A DNA stretch of 64,000 bases, from NCBI RefSeq assembly GCF_000372725.1, contig NW_005201249.1, forward strand, positions 125,820 through 189,819, read 5' to 3'. Source of the stretch: Emiliania huxleyi CCMP1516 (lineage: Eukaryota; Haptophyta; Isochrysidales; Noelaerhabdaceae). The notes under the pieces were generated by a model. It saw only the letters and a list, made by a program, of their open reading frames with translations. It did no database searches and had not been told where the DNA came from. Shown one piece after another: positions 59,871 to 64,000 of this stretch; position 1 is the stretch's first letter, and every line of letters starts with the position of its first letter. Made by a program: the position numbers and the translations under genes.

Positions 59871-60721
59871 TCGGAGGAGTGCTCCACCTGTGGTTGGTGT
59901 GCCAGTGCATGCCTCAATGAGCTGCTCGTCTCGAGCCCGAGGGGGCCTCTAAAGGGTCGACGGGGGGTCTCAGCCGTCAACCAGATGGTTGAGGGGGGGC
60001 CTCAACCCTCAACCCCTCCCAGGTAGGTAGGTAGGAAGGTGAAGAACAGCCAGGCTCGGACTGGACACCAACGCGGTATGGGTGGACGCTGGACAGATGA
60101 TGACGACACGCACGAGCGACACACAGACACAAACAGGCTCACAAGACACACAGCCAGCGGGCTGCCTCACACCCTGAGTAGGCGTACACATAACTCAAGG
60201 CCACATCCTCCCTGTCGCCCCCCCCAGCACTCCAAGGTGCCAAGAGAACAAACAAGGGCACGGGCAGAAAGAAACTCATATCGCGTCAGAGATTCCCTGC
60301 TGTCCTGACGTCCGTCATCGCGTGAAGCCTCTGCCGCCGTCACCGCCGCCGCCGCCGCCGCAGGCGCTGGTGAGTTGTGGCGAGTCTCGCCTCTCTGCGT
60401 CTGGCGGCTTGGTGCTACTATAATCGTTCAATCGATTTACACGATGGAAGTACGATCTGCTACAGCCTATAACGTACACGAGAGGCCACGCGAGCATCGC
60501 GCTGGATGGTGTAGGCACTCACTGCAGACTGCACACATAGAGAGTTGCCCACCACACCACTCACCAGTGGAATTCCGTCACGCGCCCCCCCGACCTCGGG
60601 ACCGACCGCCGAGCGGATCATTGCGTGTCTACCGCCAACCCGGTACCGCGGCTGTGCGGCGGTCCGCGCACAGGCTGCCACAGCAATGCAATGGAATAGT
60701 AGACAAAACCTGGGTTCAAAA
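59871..60721. other. Intergenic region
   Basis: About 850 bp with no recognisable gene. Direct repeats gggggcctcaaccctcaacccc near 59990-60017, a gtaggtaggtaggaaggtg tract near 60023 and a ccgccgccgccgccg stretch at 60343-60362. Confidence 0.4.
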
Positions 60722-62446
60722 TTACAGCGAGACAAGGCCGAAAGATGCCCTCTCCGTTGCCATCGGTGGTGCCGCCTCCCACGCATTCGAAGCCAGATCG
60801 TACCGCTCCATCGAGTTGAGATAGAGAAAGCTGTCCTCGTGGTTGTAGCCGCCCACAGCGTACAGCTTGCCGTCGAGCACCGCTGCGCCTGGACCGTGCC
60901 GCCCCTTCGCCATCGGCGCCACAACCTCCCATGCGTTTGTAGTCGGATCGTACGTCTCCACCGATGGCCCGTTGGAGTCGCCGCCCACAGCGTACAGCTT
61001 GCCGGCGGCGAGGGCAAGACCAAAAGTGTCTCGCGCCGTCAGCAATGGCGCCACCGCCTCCCACGCATTCGTAGCCGGATCGTAGCGCTCCACCTTGGTG
61101 AGGGTGCTATCGCCATCCCAACCGCCCGCCGCATACAGCTTGCCATCGAGCACGGCGACGCCAACGCGCGACCGTGCCGTGGACAACGGCGCCACAGCCT
61201 CCCACACATTCGCAACCGGGTCATAGCGCTCCACCGAGCTGAGGAAATCGAGACTGTGCTCGAAGCCTCCCACCGCGTACAACTTGCCGTCGAGCACCGA
61301 CACCCCAAAGGTCTCGCGTGCCGTCAGCAGCGGCGCCACCGTCTCCCACGCATTCGTAGCTGGATCGTACCGCTCCACCGAACGGAGCTGCACGTTGCCA
61401 CCCACGCTGCCGCCAACCGTGTACAGCCTGCCGTCGAGCACCGCCGCGCCGAGATCGTGCCGCGCCGTTGTCATCGACGTCTCTGCCTCCCACGCGCTCG
61501 TCACCGGGTCGTACCGCTCGACCGAACTGAGGACCCTCGAGGCGCCGGGGCTAGACAAGCCGCCCACAGCATACAGCTTTACCCCTCCGGTGCGAGTCCG
61601 CGGCCGGGCTGTGCTCATGATGGCCAAGCCCGGCGCCTCGAGAAGCATCTGCTTCCCGACCCGTGTGTCGAGCAGCGGCTCTTCCATGACCACGCCGTTG
61701 AGAAACTCGCGCGGAAGCAGCGCGAACCGCACACGCGAGAGCAGCGCCGCCACCTCCTCCTCGCCGGGCGGCGGGTCGTGTGCCTGCAGCCACGCCACGC
61801 CAGCACGGTACACATCCTCCTCGCTCGCGCGCAGCCGGTCGTCCTCGAGCAGAGAGCGGACGATCGACGCTGGCGCCGCTGTCCACGCCTCCCCTCCCGC
61901 CACCACCTCGCTAAAGTTCGCGCGCGCAGCCTTGGACGCCGCCTCTGCGAGCCGCGGCAGCCGCCCGATTCGGTCTGCCAGCTCCCAGACCGCGAGAGCG
62001 TTGGAGGCGGCGAGGCGCGACTCGTATGCCTCCGCCGCAGCTTCGAGAAGCTCATCCATCTGCAGGAACGCCGCGCCCGCAAGCAGCTCGGCGAGCGCAT
62101 CCTCGTCCGCCACCTCCGCCTCGCCCGTGTAGGCAAACTCGAGGCACGCTTTCAGACAGGCGGGCGAGAGAGCTGTGAGGTCAAGCGGACCGCGGCAGTC
62201 GCCGGGCCACTTCCCAGACCACAACGTCTTGAAGTATTTGCTCGCGCCGACCAAAACGATCCTGTGCGCGCCGACTGTCTCGCCACCCGCCGGCTCGAGC
62301 TCTACGTCGCACAGCTCTCCGGCGCGGAACTTGTCGACGGCGTCCCGATGCAGCGCCTGGCTCCCGCCGCTGAGGAGGATGGCGGGCGAGGCGGCGGAGG
62401 CGGAGGGCGCGGAGGAGGAGGACGAGCGGGAGCGCTTCCGGGACAT
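60722..62446 (-). CDS. BTB-BACK-kelch protein (KLHL type)
   Basis: 574 residues from ATG 62446 (a GTG further upstream is not a likely start). BTB domain about 30-130 (GELCDVELEP ... AHRIVLVGASKYFKTLWSGK), BACK about 135-235 and six kelch repeats about 275-574 with the double Gly and Y...W pattern: KLYAVGGxxx ... SSVERYDPxTxAWE. The architecture is that of substrate adaptors of Cullin-3 ubiquitin ligases: BTB binds Cul3 and the kelch propeller binds the target. The target is unknown. No intron is needed. A fragment of kelch repeat 1 lies upstream at 62755-62900. Confidence 0.92.
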   Translation of the reverse strand: MSRKRSRSSSSSAPSASAASPAILLSGGSQALHRDAVDKFRAGELCDVELEPAGGETVGAHRIVLVGASKYFKTLWSGKWPGDCRGPLDLTALSPACLKACLEFAYTGEAEVADEDALAELLAGAAFLQMDELLEAAAEAYESRLAASNALAVWELADRIGRLPRLAEAASKAARANFSEVVAGGEAWTAAPASIVRSLLEDDRLRASEEDVYRAGVAWLQAHDPPPGEEEVAALLSRVRFALLPREFLNGVVMEEPLLDTRVGKQMLLEAPGLAIMSTARPRTRTGGVKLYAVGGLSSPGASRVLSSVERYDPVTSAWEAETSMTTARHDLGAAVLDGRLYTVGGSVGGNVQLRSVERYDPATNAWETVAPLLTARETFGVSVLDGKLYAVGGFEHSLDFLSSVERYDPVANVWEAVAPLSTARSRVGVAVLDGKLYAAGGWDGDSTLTKVERYDPATNAWEAVAPLLTARDTFGLALAAGKLYAVGGDSNGPSVETYDPTTNAWEVVAPMAKGRHGPGAAVLDGKLYAVGGYNHEDSFLYLNSMERYDLASNAWEAAPPMATERASFGLVSL

Positions 62447-62754
62447 TCTGGCTCGTGAACGCACAGACCTCGGCACTCGTTGGCGCGCCGCGACGACTTC
62501 GGGCGGCGCGGCAAAAAGCAAGAACCGTCTCCGCAGAATTCTGAGGCGCTTGTAGAAGAACAGTCGGCCCGATGCCCGATGCGACTTCTTGCAGCGACTT
62601 CTTGCTGGCAACGACTTGGGCGGTAAAAAATTCACGTAACGATCAGTAACCCCCCAAACGACTAAAGAAGAAAGAAAAGCAGCAAGCCTCAGGGAGGGAT
62701 GGGAGGACGCGAAACGAGTGGGGGGTCCTCTTTTTCTTTTCTCGCGATGTCAGC

Positions 62755-62900
62755 CCCCCGGCGGGATCGTGCCGCGCCGTTGTCATCGACGTCACTGACT
62801 GCCTCCCACGCGCTCGTCGCCGGGTCGTACCGCTCGACTGAACTGAGGGAGTCGGGTGGGGCTAGACAAGCCGCCCAGCGCATATAGCTTCACCCCTAGA
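62755..62900 (-). pseudogene. Partial duplicate of the first kelch repeat
   Basis: 62770-62895 matches 61463-61585 (for example cgtgccgcgccgttgtcatc and gggtcgtaccgctcgac) with indels and substitutions. It sits 300 bp upstream of the BTB-kelch start and has no complete frame. Confidence 0.75.
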
Positions 62901-62998
62901 GTACATGCAGCCGACACTACAAAATAAACCAGGTGAGACGAGTGCGCGTTGGGGTTTTGTGTGTTTATACAGACTGTGTGAAAACAATTAAAATTACG

Positions 62999-64000
62999 TT
63001 ACCAAAAAGAGCGACGCCCTCTACGCTGGGGTTCCGGCTGCACCGGCGCCCTACTGGGCGTATTCAACCAGTCACACACTGCTACCACTCCCACCCCTGC
63101 GAGGAAGCAGAGGCAGAGGTAGATAACGACGAAGAAAACGCAACCCCCCTCACACGCGGGCGGCGGCGGCGGCGCTGAGGGGGGCTGTACATCGTGTGCC
63201 AGCCCGCCACCACCCAGCAGGGCCACCTCGAGATCGTAGGCCTCCTTCTCGATGGTCTCAATCGCCCGGTCGACGGCGGCCTCGAGCTGTGCATGCCGGT
63301 CGCCCTCGAGGTAAGGATTGAGCAGATCCGAGATCTTCCCCAGTTGGTATGAGGTGACAGTGGGGTGGCCCTCCGCCGACTCACTCCATTCATCCCACCT
63401 GCCCTGCATCGCGAGCCCCGGGTCGCCGCCCGCAGACCCCTCGGTGGTGCGGACGTGAGAGCTTGAGGAGCGGTGGCTTTCTGCCTCCGCGCTGGCCTTC
63501 TTGAAGAAGTGAGAACCGACCTCCCATTTCAAGTCGTTCAAGGCATTCTCATCGCTGTTGTCCGCGCCTGTATACCCTGAGACAATCATCGAGGCACCGA
63601 ACGAGGCTTGCTTGATGTAGAAGGGGCCAAACGTTGCCACGACGTAATCCGCGTCGAACACATACCCAGGAATGGGCGTGATCCCAAGCATAACCTTCGC
63701 ATCCGTCGTCAATACGTCGCGGAGGCTGCGAGTTATGTTCATCCAGCTCCAAGCAGGGCTCAGAGTCGCCGAGCCGATGACCTGGCTCCGCCGCTGCTGG
63801 TAGTAGGAGTATTCGTGGCTCTCTGCGGTGCCGACCCCAAAGTCGCTGCTGAGGGCCGCCTGCAGGCTTGCCAACGGCATCCAGTCAACTCCCATTTCTC
63901 CTGAAAGCTTCACCTGCATGTCTTCATGGAACTCTTGGCGGTGGCTGCCTTCAATTTTGTCGGTGCTCGTCGCGCTGTGCACGGAAACAATGGATGGCAT
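62999..64000 (-). CDS. MACPF (perforin-like) protein with C-terminal membrane helix, reaches right edge
   Basis: 333 residues if ATG 64000 is the start; the gene may begin beyond the window, because only the second half of a MACPF domain is here. Diagnostic pieces are VATFGPFYIKQASFGASM (matching the Y-G-T-H-Y signature strand, with the His absent) and WDEWSESAEGHPTVTSYQLG followed by KISDLL, the usual end of the domain. After it come a helical segment and a strong hydrophobic helix (CVFFVVIYLCLCFLAGVGVV) with a basic tail. MACPF proteins oligomerise into membrane pores; here the C-terminal helix may anchor the protein. Target and role are unknown; defence or predation is only an inference. 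Confidence 0.6.
   Translation of the reverse strand: MPSIVSVHSATSTDKIEGSHRQEFHEDMQVKLSGEMGVDWMPLASLQAALSSDFGVGTAESHEYSYYQQRRSQVIGSATLSPAWSWMNITRSLRDVLTTDAKVMLGITPIPGYVFDADYVVATFGPFYIKQASFGASMIVSGYTGADNSDENALNDLKWEVGSHFFKKASAEAESHRSSSSHVRTTEGSAGGDPGLAMQGRWDEWSESAEGHPTVTSYQLGKISDLLNPYLEGDRHAQLEAAVDRAIETIEKEAYDLEVALLGGGGLAHDVQPPSAPPPPPACEGGCVFFVVIYLCLCFLAGVGVVAVCDWLNTPSRAPVQPEPQRRGRRSFW

Overview
The window is nuclear DNA of a unicellular eukaryote, most likely a marine alga of the haptophyte type. The clues are very high GC, compact genes with short introns, about half of the resolved introns using GC-AG instead of GT-AG borders, an octotricopeptide (OPR)-RAP organelle RNA-binding protein, an ALDH22/MSC7-type aldehyde dehydrogenase, many ankyrin, F-box and kelch proteins, and microsatellite-rich introns. 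The lineage is an inference. No rRNA, tRNA, CRISPR array or prokaryote-style operon was found.

Layout. 1-2.1 kb: a minus-strand ORF with a complete RNase H domain, probably a retroelement remnant. 3-4.2 kb: four-domain AP2 protein. 6.2-8.5 kb: ankyrin protein with three exons. 9.2-10.7 kb: sulfotransferase. 11.5-12.4 kb: ARL2 GTPase, an intact three-exon gene. 12.6-14.8 kb: secreted or plastid-type Ala/Glu-rich coiled-coil protein. 15.3-16.0 kb: small membrane protein with a frame break. 16.4-17.5 kb: degenerate metallophosphoesterase. 17.9-20.5 kb: Gln-rich coiled coil ending in a PAS-like start. 21.2-22.3 kb: MYND protein. 23.3-25.2 kb: secreted multi-ShKT protein. 26.4-28.4 kb: F-box-like/ankyrin protein. 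29.0-31.1 kb: OPR-RAP protein with a frameshift. 31.5-33.3 kb: six-exon alpha/beta hydrolase. 33.7-34.7 kb: F-box-like protein. 34.9-36.5 kb: class-3 lipase. 36.7-38 kb: mobile DNA. 39.3-41.0 kb: multi-pass membrane protein. 41.5-42.3 kb: F-box-like protein. 42.9-47.1 kb: Cys-rich membrane protein with giant minisatellite introns and an assembly gap. 47.4-48.7 kb: unknown protein. 49.3-50 kb: mobile-family fragment and an unknown exon pair. 50.2-53.2 kb: ankyrin-receptor-like kinase. 53.4-54.1 kb: MACPF-like fragment. 54.6 kb: phosphoribosyltransferase fragment. 55.1-55.6 kb: recent duplicate of the 37 kb mobile segment. 55.9-58.6 kb: aldehyde dehydrogenase. 59-59.9 kb: ARM-repeat protein. 60.7-62.4 kb: BTB-kelch protein. 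63-64 kb: MACPF-like membrane protein running to the edge.

The genes look like independent housekeeping and signalling loci, not a pathway cluster. The most notable signals are structural. Introns of many unrelated genes carry tandem repeats with a 10-11 bp unit. Two introns contain a copy of adjacent exon sequence, which suggests how introns arise or grow here. A duplicated mobile segment shows an 8-bp target-site duplication beside an empty-site paralogue. A small 'RP-x-LNG ... PANL' module recurs in three different architectures.
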